Assembly: GCF_026262505.1 (NCBI RefSeq)
Contig: NC_067205.1
Span: forward strand, 27,482,556 to 27,546,555
Length of the DNA stretch: 64,000 nucleotides
Source: Trichomonas vaginalis G3
Taxonomy: Eukaryota > Parabasalia > Trichomonadida > Trichomonadidae
Direction: 5' to 3'
The position numbers and the translations under genes are program-made. Below the pieces are notes generated by a model. That model made no database searches. It saw only the letters and a program-made list of their open reading frames with translations, and was not told the DNA's origin. This document shows positions 38,606-48,892 of this stretch, in pieces (positions within the stretch are counted from its first letter, which is position 1; every line of letters starts with the position of its first letter).

Positions 38606-40723
38606 TTATTTCAATCCGAAACCTTCAGTGTGTTCTAAAGCAATCAGTAAGTTCTTCTTCATCTTCTCCTTATCCTTGTAATCAGGGAGTGCGAAGATGT
38701 TGAAACAAGTATGGGAAACAGGTAATTTCGTGTCATCAGCTGATCTTTGTATGACTAAGTGAGTTTGGGCCAATCCGCCAACAGGAGCCTTATCAGTACC
38801 TGTAGAGAACAGCAAGAACTTGACCTTTTTCTCTTCAGGGAGCTCGTTGAAGATTTCCCAGAACATTTTAACTGATGTCGATGTTTCTTTGTAGCCTTCT
38901 ATGTACTTTGTGCCGAGTCTGAGGGCATCCCAGTCGAATACGTCCTCGCCTGATACAAGAACTTGTAATTCGTCCGGTGTAAAGATCTTAAATTCAGGGC
39001 GATGACATAATTTGTCGAATCCCTTCTTGAAAGCGTCAAACATCTTATCAACTGACTTATTCAAGTACCAGTCGACGTAAAGCTTGACGTAGTTATCGAA
39101 GTTCTCGCTTGTAACTGGGATATTTCTACCATCTGTGATTAAATCTTCAGTAACTTGAGCATCGAACTTGTTGTAAGTGACAGAGAATGTTAAGCAGCAA
39201 TCCTCGATGTCTTCACCTGCGGCAACAAGCTCTTTAAGGCTCATAAGAGATTGATATTCTTGTGGCATGATTTCCTTGAGATCTTCTACGGAAGTTGCGA
39301 GTTCTTGAAGCTTCTTGTACATCACACATGGGAATTTGATCGGAAGGATAACGCCATTGTAAATAGCTAAGCCAATGATCGTACCCAGTAAATTGAATAG
39401 GTATGTTTGTTCGATGGATGAAATGTTGAACCAATAGAAAGAGTTATCGATAAGGGTGAACATGCCATGGTCGGGATTGAACAATTCGGCAGTAATCAAG
39501 TAGAAGAACTCGCGAGAAACACCGCCGGCATCAACGCCAGGCTCATTTTCGAATTTGACCGTAAGACGACGCTGGAGCTGCTTTTGGCTGACTTTGCTGA
39601 GCTCACGGATGGAGTCTTCGATAAGATTAGAACGTCTGACGCTGATTACTAACTGGATATCGTTTTCATTGACTCTTCCTCGAAGGAAGCTCTCGAAAAG
39701 ACTGTCACGAGAGGCCATCTCTTGGTCTGTGCTAAGGACGGCACGGAGGATCTCTGATTTTGTCTCAATATTGATTACGGCTCTTGAAGGTTCAATTGAG
39801 TTCAAGTTGAACCTGTGAGTCTCCTTAATATCGTTTATGATCTTCTCTGAGAATGGATCGTTGTAGAAATCTCGTGTTTTGAGGATAGAATTTGGAGAAT
39901 CACTGGAATCACGTAATCTGATGAGGAAATCGGTTGTTGTACCGTAAATAGATTGTGATTCTGTGAATGTTACTGGTCCTTCGTGAAGAAGAGCCATTAA
40001 TGTGAGATTATAATGACACATTTGGAGATAATTGTATGCAAGATGTGGGGATGCTCTGAATTGATCGAATAAGTCAAGTCTGGCATCCTTTGGAAGGCTC
40101 TTCTGCATTTTATCCATCAATTTTACATATATCTCAGAAACAATTCCGTTTTCATCATCAAAGTAGAATCTGAAAGCACCAATAACAAGAAATGCTCGTA
40201 GATAATGGGCTGAATAATCATAAGAACTGACGATTTGATTAATCAAGTTTGTAAACTGAGATGTGAAGGTAATGAAGAAGTCAGAGTATTGATAGAAGAG
40301 TTCTGAAACATCTTGAATCAAATCATCGTTGATAGAAAGGTTCTTTCTTGTAATCATTTGGTCATTAACAAGGAAAAGGTATTCGAACTGTTCAACTGAT
40401 GAGAAGATTGTGTTAAGTAAGGTTGTAAGTTCAGCTTTGACTTCATCAAGGTTTTTCTTGGCAATTAATGTTTTCAAAATTTCTGCAAACTTTTTAGAGA
40501 CTTCTATGTATTCTGGATGAGCAAAAGCCGGTGGGAGACCCTTGCAAATGTGATTGGTATAGTCTTTTGCAAGAGTGATGGCTGTCTTCGCTGCTTCGTT
40601 TGGATTTGCAAAAGAATACATGAAATCCTTGCAGGATCTGCATTCCTTGTTATCACAGTTATACTTGTTGCAACCATTAGTCAATTGATGAAAAAGTGCA
40701 TGGACAATGGTTTTTGCATTCAT
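38606..40723 (-). CDS. UBE3A: HECT E3 ubiquitin ligase, UBE3A/E6AP-like
   Basis: 705 residues from ATG 40723. The N-terminus has an AZUL-type zinc-binding region (QLTNGCNKYNCDNKECRSC) as in UBE3A. The C-terminal 370 residues are a full HECT domain: RRLTVKFENEPGVDAGGVSR, ELFNPDHGMF, LLGTIIGLAIYNGVILPIKF, TYNKFD, GRNIPVTSENFDNYVKLYVD, FLLFSTGTDKAPVGG, and LPVSHTCFNIFALPDYKDKE, where the Cys of THTCFN-type sequence is the catalytic thiol. It ends with AGLEHTEGFGL-like residues (ALEHTEGFGLK), as full-length HECT domains do. It acts by forming a thioester with ubiquitin before transfer to substrates. Intact. Confidence 0.9.
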   Translation of the reverse strand: MNAKTIVHALFHQLTNGCNKYNCDNKECRSCKDFMYSFANPNEAAKTAITLAKDYTNHICKGLPPAFAHPEYIEVSKKFAEILKTLIAKKNLDEVKAELTTLLNTIFSSVEQFEYLFLVNDQMITRKNLSINDDLIQDVSELFYQYSDFFITFTSQFTNLINQIVSSYDYSAHYLRAFLVIGAFRFYFDDENGIVSEIYVKLMDKMQKSLPKDARLDLFDQFRASPHLAYNYLQMCHYNLTLMALLHEGPVTFTESQSIYGTTTDFLIRLRDSSDSPNSILKTRDFYNDPFSEKIINDIKETHRFNLNSIEPSRAVINIETKSEILRAVLSTDQEMASRDSLFESFLRGRVNENDIQLVISVRRSNLIEDSIRELSKVSQKQLQRRLTVKFENEPGVDAGGVSREFFYLITAELFNPDHGMFTLIDNSFYWFNISSIEQTYLFNLLGTIIGLAIYNGVILPIKFPCVMYKKLQELATSVEDLKEIMPQEYQSLMSLKELVAAGEDIEDCCLTFSVTYNKFDAQVTEDLITDGRNIPVTSENFDNYVKLYVDWYLNKSVDKMFDAFKKGFDKLCHRPEFKIFTPDELQVLVSGEDVFDWDALRLGTKYIEGYKETSTSVKMFWEIFNELPEEKKVKFLLFSTGTDKAPVGGLAQTHLVIQRSADDTKLPVSHTCFNIFALPDYKDKEKMKKNLLIALEHTEGFGLK

Positions 40724-41224
40724 TTTGTTTTTTTTTCCAATAAAAAAATTTTTTTAGCTGAACAATTTATCCAGATTTTTGTAAAACGTGAGTTTTTCGA
40801 TTTCCAATGAAATAGAGAAATAGTTTCTGGCTTTATTTTTACCAACACTCGATATGTAAACCCAAAATTTTCTAAAATTTTTTATTTATTAATGAATTCT
40901 GATTTGTCAATGTATGTATAATCCAAATCCTCTTATAACTTTTTCCAAAATTACCAAAATCTTCGATAATTAATTGAAAAATTGTTAAAAAATATTTTAA
41001 AAAATCTAAAATGGAAAAAATTTGGAATTTTTGGAAAATTTTAAATCGAGAAAACTATAACTATTTTTGATATAGATTGTAATCATTATATAAAATTTTT
41101 TAAACTTCAGATTTTAATTTCAAAATCTTTTGAGCTTACACTTTTCTAAGATTATTTTTAAGTACTTATCATGTACACTTCATGTGCATTATAATCCAAT
41201 TTCTTTTGTAAAGTTGCAAAAAAT
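40724..41224. other. Intergenic between divergent genes
   Basis: About 500 bp between the HECT gene start and the Spt20-like gene start, AT-rich. It should contain both promoters. Confidence 0.35.
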
Positions 41225-41230
41225 TCACTC
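41225..41230 (+). promoter_or_regulatory. Initiator-like element
   Basis: TCACTC lies 6 bp before the ATG at 41237, as expected for a Trichomonas initiator. Confidence 0.5.
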
Positions 41231-41236
41231 AATCGA

Positions 41237-42112
41237 ATGCATACGCGCTTCTTCATTCCTACGAAGAAGGAGACTGAGCAAACCCAAGTCACTTTTGATG
41301 TAGATGCGAATTACGATGAGAAGCTAACCTTAGATCAATTACTAGAGAAAAAGTCAGTTGATGCACTACTTATGCAATCATTTCAAACAAGCGGACCTTT
41401 TGAGAAATTCTTAATGCAAAATTCGCGGTCATATCTTCTTCTTAACCTCCACAACTTTAAAGACGAGAAATTTGATCCATTAACAATTCCAAATTCTTGT
41501 TATGATGACATAAAAGCTGCGCTCTTCTACGAATTAAATTATGAAGGCTTTGTGCTATCAACACAGAATGGAGTAATCGGAAATTATCACTATCATCCAA
41601 ACGTTTTTCCATTATTAGATTCTCTGGAAACTGGCATCGTAACTCCCCTATTTTATGCGTTTTTATCAGAAAACAAGTTTAGTGGTTATAGTGAAGGAAA
41701 AATTGTAACGCAAGTAACAGATTATCGATTTACTCAGCCAAGGAAGAGCTTTATCTTTCTAAGTATCGACGAAAAAATCTTCCAACAATACATTGATAGT
41801 AAATATCGCCATATGACGAACAATGATAGAATATTAGCGGAACAAAAAACATTATTAATGATGAACCCTGCAATTTGTACAGATCCAAATCCGGATGTCT
41901 CAAGGCTATCGTCAATAATGGATGAAAATAAAAAGATTTGGAAAAATACTCGACAAAGAACAGAACGTGAATTTAAGAATATACCGAAGCTACCTGCACC
42001 GGCTAGAAGCGTTGTACAGTTCAATAGAGAAAATATGCCAGAGAAAGTTTACGCTATTTCTCAGATTTCTTCGATTATTGCCGCAAATTGTCGTATAATG
42101 GGCGACAAATAA
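41237..42112 (+). CDS. SPT20: Spt20-like protein (SAGA complex)
   Basis: 291 residues. The central part resembles the Spt20 domain: a FLMQNSRSYLLLNLHNF start, YEGFVLSTQNGVIGNYHYHP, then SLETGIVTPLFYAFLSENKF and GYSEGKIVTQVTDYR, matching the (L/I)xxxxIPxxLxxxL...FYDGxLIVEVxDYR pattern. Spt20 keeps the SAGA coactivator assembled. The N-terminus and C-terminus are divergent and shorter than in yeast. The call rests on one domain and is moderate. The ATG follows an initiator-like TCACTC. Confidence 0.55.
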   Translation: MHTRFFIPTKKETEQTQVTFDVDANYDEKLTLDQLLEKKSVDALLMQSFQTSGPFEKFLMQNSRSYLLLNLHNFKDEKFDPLTIPNSCYDDIKAALFYELNYEGFVLSTQNGVIGNYHYHPNVFPLLDSLETGIVTPLFYAFLSENKFSGYSEGKIVTQVTDYRFTQPRKSFIFLSIDEKIFQQYIDSKYRHMTNNDRILAEQKTLLMMNPAICTDPNPDVSRLSSIMDENKKIWKNTRQRTEREFKNIPKLPAPARSVVQFNRENMPEKVYAISQISSIIAANCRIMGDK

Positions 42113-42643
42113 TATCTTTTGTTATTTATATCTCTTTGTTTCGTAATAAATGTGTTTTATTTAGTTGTATTTCGATTATCTTATTGAAATTTCAGAAATT
42201 CAAATTATTTAAATAGTTAAAAGAAATAATTAGTGATTAACTCGTTAACTAATCATAAGTGATCAAATCCTCTGATCAGGTTTCAAAAACATCCATCAAA
42301 TGCAGATAATTTTTATGTTTTTGTTAATTTTTTTAAATAAAAGATATGCAAACTCATCTTCATGACTTGAGCTTCGGTTTCTTCTGCTTCGCAAACATTA
42401 AAAGAATCTAATGTGAAAAAAATTTGAATTTGAGATTTTGTTTGAGAAAATAAGTGTTAACACAAATAATGGTTGCTGTCTATTGATGCTAAATTCAGGA
42501 CAACTTTTGAGATTTCTAAAAAATTAAGAATTAATTTAAAAAAACTATGAAGTTAAACAATAGAATCAAAATACTACTTTATTAAACACACGAAGAATTA
42601 AAAAAAGTTTGAAAGAAAATTCATTCATTATTTTTTTTCAAAA
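42113..42643. other. Intergenic, AT-rich
   Basis: About 530 bp, no gene. A short inverted word (TGATCA...TGATCA around 42,261-42,279) is the only structure noticed. Confidence 0.3.
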
Positions 42644-43477
42644 TTACCAAGTACTACTATCAAACATTAACACACGGAATATTGATGGTATCAAGAATCC
42701 AACAATTGCTATTATAATCGAGAACCAACGAGAATGTGCCAAAGAAATGAAAGAATTATGAATTGCAATGGCTCCGAAATAGAGGAAGCTGCCTAGAAGT
42801 AAAGAAGATGAAACAGCGAAGAAGATATCGCATGCCCTTGATGACATAATTGACTTAATTGATCCGAAAACTCCAACACAAATTGCATTGAGTATTGCAA
42901 CGAAAATATACCAAATATCTGTCATTTGTGTGTCACGTAATATCGTACTGATGCATAGAATCTGGAAGAATCTTACAGGAATGATATAAGGTAATCTATG
43001 GTTTAAATCATAGATATTTGTATACATAGATAGTGTTTCACCAAAGGAAATGCATTCAACAGTGGATAAAACGAATAAAATTATTGATACAAAGTTATCC
43101 CAAAAGTTAAATTTTGGAGTTTCTTCGATTTCTTGTATTTTATCTTCTGATGAGAGCATCGGGGTGTTGTTTACCATATCGCATTTTACTAAAAGTGAAT
43201 CATCTAGTAATGCAAGCGAATCATGAAAGAATGAATAAAATGTTAAAGTTGTGAAGGCGAAGAGTGCTAAAAGGAAATTATAAGGATATCCAGAAGTTCC
43301 ATCTGCTATTGAATCAATTGACATGAATGTTAAGGCATCGGAAATCATTATTGATCCGAAAAATATTTCGGAAAGGTCTTTTCTCTCGAATTTGAGGAAG
43401 TAGGAAATCACGTATGCTACTATTGTTGCAAAAGATGCTATACACGAGTATATAATCTTTAAAGTTTGTATATTCAT
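42644..43477 (-). CDS. Multi-pass membrane protein, 277 aa
   Basis: Six to eight hydrophobic segments: IIYSCIASFATIVAYVISYF, the ...FFGSIMISDALTFMS region, FLLALFAFTTLTFYSFF, the FVSIILFVLSTVECISFG region, ILCISTILRDTQ, IFVAILNAICVGVFGSI and WFSIIIAIVGFLIPSIF. A cytoplasmic loop near residue 110 is polar (MLSSEDKIQEIEETPKFN). No transporter signature is recognised. Opening with MNIQTLKII without a cleavable signal peptide suggests internal insertion. Confidence 0.6.
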   Translation of the reverse strand: MNIQTLKIIYSCIASFATIVAYVISYFLKFERKDLSEIFFGSIMISDALTFMSIDSIADGTSGYPYNFLLALFAFTTLTFYSFFHDSLALLDDSLLVKCDMVNNTPMLSSEDKIQEIEETPKFNFWDNFVSIILFVLSTVECISFGETLSMYTNIYDLNHRLPYIIPVRFFQILCISTILRDTQMTDIWYIFVAILNAICVGVFGSIKSIMSSRACDIFFAVSSSLLLGSFLYFGAIAIHNSFISLAHSRWFSIIIAIVGFLIPSIFRVLMFDSSTW

Positions 43478-43579
43478 GTGAAATCTAAAAAATTATAATT
43501 GTAACGATTATTTTCGATTCAAATGCGGTTCGATAATAAAAGCAAAAAATAATCACTACAATATTGTTTGAGTTCTTAT

Positions 43580-45592
43580 GTTGCATGCTAAGTTCGGTCA
43601 ACGATAGGAATTGAGGGGAAATTAATCGTCGAGGAAGTACGATTATGTAAAGTAAAAAATGTTGTGGGATTTTTAATATTGTATATAATTTTATAATAAA
43701 ATTTTTGTGAGACATTTTAAGAAGCACATATAATTTTTTGAATTTAAAAATTAAAGTAGTGTTGAATGAATTTAGTGATTAATTTAATACGGATATTTCT
43801 CAAAATTAATCAAAAATAGGTTTTCAGAGAACTTTTGAGATATCTTTTCAAAATGTCTTTTTGAAAATATATAAGTATTATATCAAATTGAAAAAAGGTA
43901 TTTATCAAAATTCTAAATTCTTAATAAAAAATAACTTTTCAGAGGATTGTGATTTTGAAAGCATGAGTAATAAGTAAAAAATATCTACGATTTTAATGAG
44001 GGAATTGTTCCTTATGAGGTATACATTATAACTATATATACCTCATAAGGAACAATTCCCTCTTGATAGCTGGGAAACTTTCTCTGAATAACTTATCATT
44101 TGGAGAAAGTTTCCCAGCTATCTATTAGAAACTAAAGGCTGTGAGGCACTAATATATAATCAGTGCCTCATAGCCTTTAGTTTGTTATTAAAAACGAGAA
44201 AACTTGTTCGAAATGATAAACAATTGCGAACAAGTTTTCTCGTTTTAAGGAGGGAATTGTTCCTTATGAGGTATACAGTATGAATATATACCTCATAAGG
44301 AACAATTCCCTCTTGATAGCTGGGAAACTTTCTCTGAATAACTTATCATTTGGACAGAAAAAGTGACACTTTACATGGCAAAAAATAGAGCCTTACTTTT
44401 GAGATACTTGAGATTGAAACTGAATCTTATGAGGCGGTGATCTTGAATCACTACATCATAAGGTTCAGTTTCATATAAAATTTGTTGCAATTTGTTATTC
44501 TTTTGCAATTATTTCTTATAAGATTTTACATCTTTTAGCGGGGAATGTTTTTATCATGTATATATTATAAATATCTACACGATAACGAACATTCCTCGCT
44601 AAATTGCTGAGAAACTTTGAGGAAATGTCGAACAATTTCCTCAAAGTTTCTCAGATTTATATAGATCACTAGAGTCCCCTAGGCACTGATTCTGGTTCAG
44701 TACCTAGGAGGCTCTAGTTCTCTAACGAACTGATAAAATGTTTTTAAATTTTTGGATATTGCTACCTGTGAAGCACTGACTTCAAGTCAGTACCTCACAG
44801 GTAGCAATTACATTGAAAGATGGGAGAAACTTTGTCCGAATGTTAAACTATTCGGACAAAGTTTCTCACATTTGTAGTGGAGATGGAAGGCTTTGAGGTA
44901 TATTGTATTAATATATACCCCAAAGCCTTCCATCTCCACTTGAAAGTGTCCAAACTTTGGGTTAATACTTTGCAATTAACCCAAAGTTTGGACACTTTCT
45001 AGAAGGAATTGGAGGGTAAGAGATATACATTCATATGGTATATCTCTTACCCTCCAATTCCTTCTTAAAATGGGAGAAACTTTGTCCGAATGTTAAACTA
45101 TTCGGACAAAGTTTCTCCCATTTTTTGAAGGAATTGGAGGCTATGAGATACTGATGCAATGTCAGTAACTCATGGCTTCCAATTCCTTCCTAAAACTCAT
45201 AAAAGTGGACATTACATGCATATAAAATTTGACATGTAAAGTCCACTTTTTGTGAGCGGGGATTTGACTCCGTCAAATCCCTTTTTCGTTTACGAGAAAG
45301 CCAAATTCTCTCAAAAAGTTAAGTAGGACCAATTTTTATAAAAAAAATCCAATTTCATTATGAATGTTAATTAATTTATAATTATTGAATAAAAAATTTT
45401 CTTTGAGATTATGAAAAGTTCTTTGAAAAGTTATTTTTTCTCATTTTTAAATATTGTATTAGCCTATTTATTTATAATCCAAATTAAATAACTTTAAATT
45501 CAATATTTAAAGAATAATTTTGAAGGAATTGAGTTACTTTCCCCGACGATAAAATTGAGAGGTTTACATTTTGACCGAACTTAGCATGCAAC
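43580..45592. mobile_element. Hairpin-array element bounded by a 22-bp inverted repeat
   Basis: Exact 22-base inverted repeats lie at 43580-43601 and 45571-45592 (TTGCATGCTAAGTTCGGTCA core), with more imperfect similarity inward (ATCGTCGRGGAAAGTA). Between them, from about 43,998 to 45,281, about 18-20 palindromes of 50-70 bp stand back to back, each with 18-26 base arms and a 10-15 base loop. Hairpins alternate between two loop classes (see findings). A unit of four hairpins (43998-44249) restarts at 44250 (252 bp later) and breaks off at 44354, where a second terminal motif (GACAGAAAAAGTGACACTTT) starts. No gene is coded. Confidence 0.75.
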
Positions 45593-45734
45593 ACTTATTA
45601 TATTAATTTTTGGCTCCACGCCTGTAAAATTCTAATCAAAGTGTAAATTTCTCATCAAACGATGAATTTAAGGCTAAATCAAAAAGTGACATCGTAAAAC
45701 CCTCTAATTTAGGGTCTAAAAATAATCTGATAAA

Positions 45735-45740
45735 TCACTC
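45735..45740 (+). promoter_or_regulatory. Initiator-like element
   Basis: TCACTC lies 19 bp before the ATG at 45760. Confidence 0.45.
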
Positions 45741-45759
45741 CCCAGTAATTATAAAAAAA

Positions 45760-47313
45760 ATGAGTGATGAAGAATTTGATAATCAAGTTGAGCAGGCAGT
45801 TCAAGTTTTAGAACAGAACAATATAGAGAAAATAGTTATAAATGGCCTGCAGCTATTAGTTTTCATGAAATCCGTATCAGATTCCGTTGTTTTGTCGAAA
45901 TATTTTTCGAAATTAATGGGTTACTTCACGGCACTTTCAAAATTCCTGAAGAATACAAATATACCACGTGAAGTGATTCAGAAGGGACTCGAGATGTCGC
46001 TCTCTTGTAACTTTTTGACGCCAAGATTATACATGGCATATTTTTTTGCAATTGCAGCTGAAGATTATGAATCCCTTGAAGAACTGTCACAAATGATTAC
46101 CATGGTAGGACATCCGTTGCGTGCAATTTATCTCAGATATACTTATATTTACTTTTATCCTCAAAACTTTGTCACATTTCAAAAATTCCTTACATCCAAC
46201 TTTACTGAAATGATAAACTTTTATAACGAGATCGATTTCCACGATGATTACTCAAATGAAGCCATAATAAGTTATATCACGACAAACATTTCTCTAGGCT
46301 TGTACAACATTACCAACAGATACCAGAAAGCTCAGTTCTTCCTGGAATCCACGATTAATCAAAAAGAAAGGCTTTTAACCGATTCTATTTTTTATATTAC
46401 GATTACAAATCTATCTGGCGAAGAAATAGAGCCAATATACAATACAATTGAGAAGTACCTTAAAAATACTTCATTATCCAGTGAAAAACTTAAATCTTGT
46501 TATTATATCATCCAAACAACGAGTATTCCATCAGAAGTCTACAATTTCCTTTCGTCTACTGAATACATAAACAATTGCCGTGACCAGCTGTTCAAAAGAG
46601 CCTTGGAATTGAACGATGAAGAACTTCTTTTGAAAATTGCTAAGAGATGGCAATCAGAAAACATATTACGACCATTGGTTAATCATCTCGGATACAAGAA
46701 ATTGATTTCTGACGACTTAATTCCTAAAAACAACGCTGAATTTTTGTCATGGTTTATTGATTCGTTCCAAAAGTACATGGAGCCAAAAGAGATACGCCAA
46801 CTGATAGAGAATTATTTAATATCAAGGCCTGAACAACTAGATAACGCCTTACTTTTAGTTGCAAAGCGAGGATTTGAATTTTCAAATTTAATTTTTTCAA
46901 AACCTTTCGTTTTTAGCAGCACTGAGATGCTTAATCTTTGTCTAGATGGCTGCAATGATCGAAAGACCATAGAAGAATACGTAAATCGTTCATCTTCGAC
47001 GATATCAGCAAAAGAACGTCAGAAAATCAAAGAAAGCCATGGAATAATATCATCAAACTTCGACCCGCAGCTTAGTGATAGTAATTTGTCTCTAATTGAT
47101 AACGTTGACTTGTATATGAGTTTGCTTTTGAGAAAGGATCCAAATACTAACCAATTGTTGCATTCCATTCGAACTATATTTAATATTGCTAAGGAATATC
47201 CTGCTTTCATCCTTACAACTCAAGAAAAAATTATTGAATGGAAATCTATCCTTGAAACACTCAATTTGGAAAACAATGACCTCCTGGATTACATAAATAA
47301 GCTGTTGGCATAA
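45760..47313 (+). CDS. VPS35: VPS35-like retromer subunit (divergent, short)
   Basis: 517 residues. The strongest signatures are TPRLYMAYFFAIA followed by VGHPLRAIYLRYTYIYF, matching the conserved PRLYL...V.HPLRGLFLRNYL core of VPS35, and FTEMINFYNEI after it. The rest is alpha-helical repeats with acidic patches. VPS35 is the scaffold of the retromer that retrieves cargo from endosomes to the trans-Golgi. Usual VPS35 proteins are about 800 residues, so this is shorter, especially in the N-terminal VPS26-binding part. It could be a divergent paralogue. Behind an initiator-like TCACTC. Confidence 0.6.
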   Translation: MSDEEFDNQVEQAVQVLEQNNIEKIVINGLQLLVFMKSVSDSVVLSKYFSKLMGYFTALSKFLKNTNIPREVIQKGLEMSLSCNFLTPRLYMAYFFAIAAEDYESLEELSQMITMVGHPLRAIYLRYTYIYFYPQNFVTFQKFLTSNFTEMINFYNEIDFHDDYSNEAIISYITTNISLGLYNITNRYQKAQFFLESTINQKERLLTDSIFYITITNLSGEEIEPIYNTIEKYLKNTSLSSEKLKSCYYIIQTTSIPSEVYNFLSSTEYINNCRDQLFKRALELNDEELLLKIAKRWQSENILRPLVNHLGYKKLISDDLIPKNNAEFLSWFIDSFQKYMEPKEIRQLIENYLISRPEQLDNALLLVAKRGFEFSNLIFSKPFVFSSTEMLNLCLDGCNDRKTIEEYVNRSSSTISAKERQKIKESHGIISSNFDPQLSDSNLSLIDNVDLYMSLLLRKDPNTNQLLHSIRTIFNIAKEYPAFILTTQEKIIEWKSILETLNLENNDLLDYINKLLA

Positions 47314-48892
47314 GATTCTATTTATTATTCTCAATATTTGTATTTGTTTGTATTATGATTTAAAAAAATTATTTATTTCTAAAGAATTTGCTTTTATTTG
47401 TCCATAAAACCAATTGTAAGGAATTATTATATCAAATGAGCGTATAATAATTTAAATTTACAAAGATTTCAAAATAATTCATTGAATGCGACAATAATAA
47501 AACTCATTCAACTGTAGTTCAATAAAATCTTGCTCCAGATTGATATAATTTTGCTTTCCAATATTAATACAATAACAAAAAGAAAACAATGAATAAACAA
47601 CTCTTCATTAGGTAGCAAAACTAATAATGACGATTTAACTTTATTCATTTGATATGCCAACTTATTAAAGTTGATTGCATTGTCAACATATATATAATAA
47701 TAAATTAATAATGCAAAAAATCAATATCCGGAGAGATAATGTGAATTTCGGATTCTACCAAGTTAGTTGAATTTTTTTACCGAAAAGAATACTCATATCT
47801 TTTAAATATTATTGTTTTAAAATTTAATTTTCTTTAATGTTTATTTGAAGACTTCAATAAACGTTCTTATTCTTTGTGTGACATTATGCAGCTTCTTGCA
47901 AGAATATCAAACTTATGAATTCTAATGTCATCAATTTTGATCAATTAATTTACAATTTCTGTCCTCTGTTCAATCTTAATGTTCTCTAATTATGCTTTTC
48001 ATTTAATATCATTAATAAGATAAATTTTGACAATTAAAAATCTGTCCTCTTTGAAAAATTTTGAATATTATTCCGCCAATTTTTTAAATATTTGCTTCTT
48101 AGGTTCAAGCATAATGATGATCAAATACATGAAATTATTCTACAGAAAAGAATTGTTATGCTATAATTATAAATGTTTAGATATGTGATTAAAGTTTATA
48201 TATGTTTGTATGTAACTATTTTTGTTGAGAAATAAAATTATGAACTGGGGAAATTAAGTATGTTCTTAGGCTTCTATGATGTGCCACTTAATCTATATGT
48301 TTAAAGGCTGATTTTCGATGATGCTACACACCAGTTGTCATAAATTTGAAAAAAAAAATCAGATTGATACATATTTAAATTGTAATTTTTTCTAAAAATG
48401 ATAATATTTCATACGTATACGATTTATATTAATATTAATTTGTGTTCAATTCAATTTTGTGAAAGAATTCCAAAATATTTTAAACTCCTTTTCCTTCGTA
48501 AAGTCTTTTATTCAAATTTTTGATAGAGGTTCACTCAATATTGAGACAAAAAACGATAGGGAGACTTTACGTAGGAAAATGGGTTTAGATTCTAATTTAA
48601 TTGTAGCTGCTAAGGATGTCGTTTTGTCCCCCCGGGGGTTGATTGAAGTCAGAGTCTATTTGTAAAGTGTCAAAATAATTATTGATTACTGAAGTTCAAA
48701 TATTATAATATATACAGCACCTCGTTAATATTTAAAATACATTTATCTAGTTTTTGTTGAATTTTCTTGCATTTTCAGAGAATTGATATTTAATTTTTCT
48801 TAAATTTTAGCTCTATGAGCTTTGTAATGACATGATTTTGATTTTTATTAAAGGTAATATATTAATCATTAATAAAATCAGGAAAATAAATT
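47314..48892. other. Intergenic before Polinton 2
   Basis: About 1.6 kb, AT-rich. A 68-codon open frame at 48,459-48,665 (starts MKEFQNILNSFSF) has no recognised homology and is probably not a gene. No RNA gene is seen. Confidence 0.4.

Noticed and set aside
39234-39818. Short frames inside the HECT gene
   Set aside because: Shadow frames of a well-conserved gene.
42261-42279. TGATCA inverted words as a regulatory hairpin
   Set aside because: Six-base arms only and no recurrence elsewhere in the window.
43998-45281. CRISPR array
   Set aside because: The repeats are palindromes of differing sequence without constant repeats and spacers, in a eukaryotic context with no cas genes.
48459-48665. 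68-codon frame as a gene
   Set aside because: No homology recognised, no promoter element, AT-rich surroundings and weak codon pattern.
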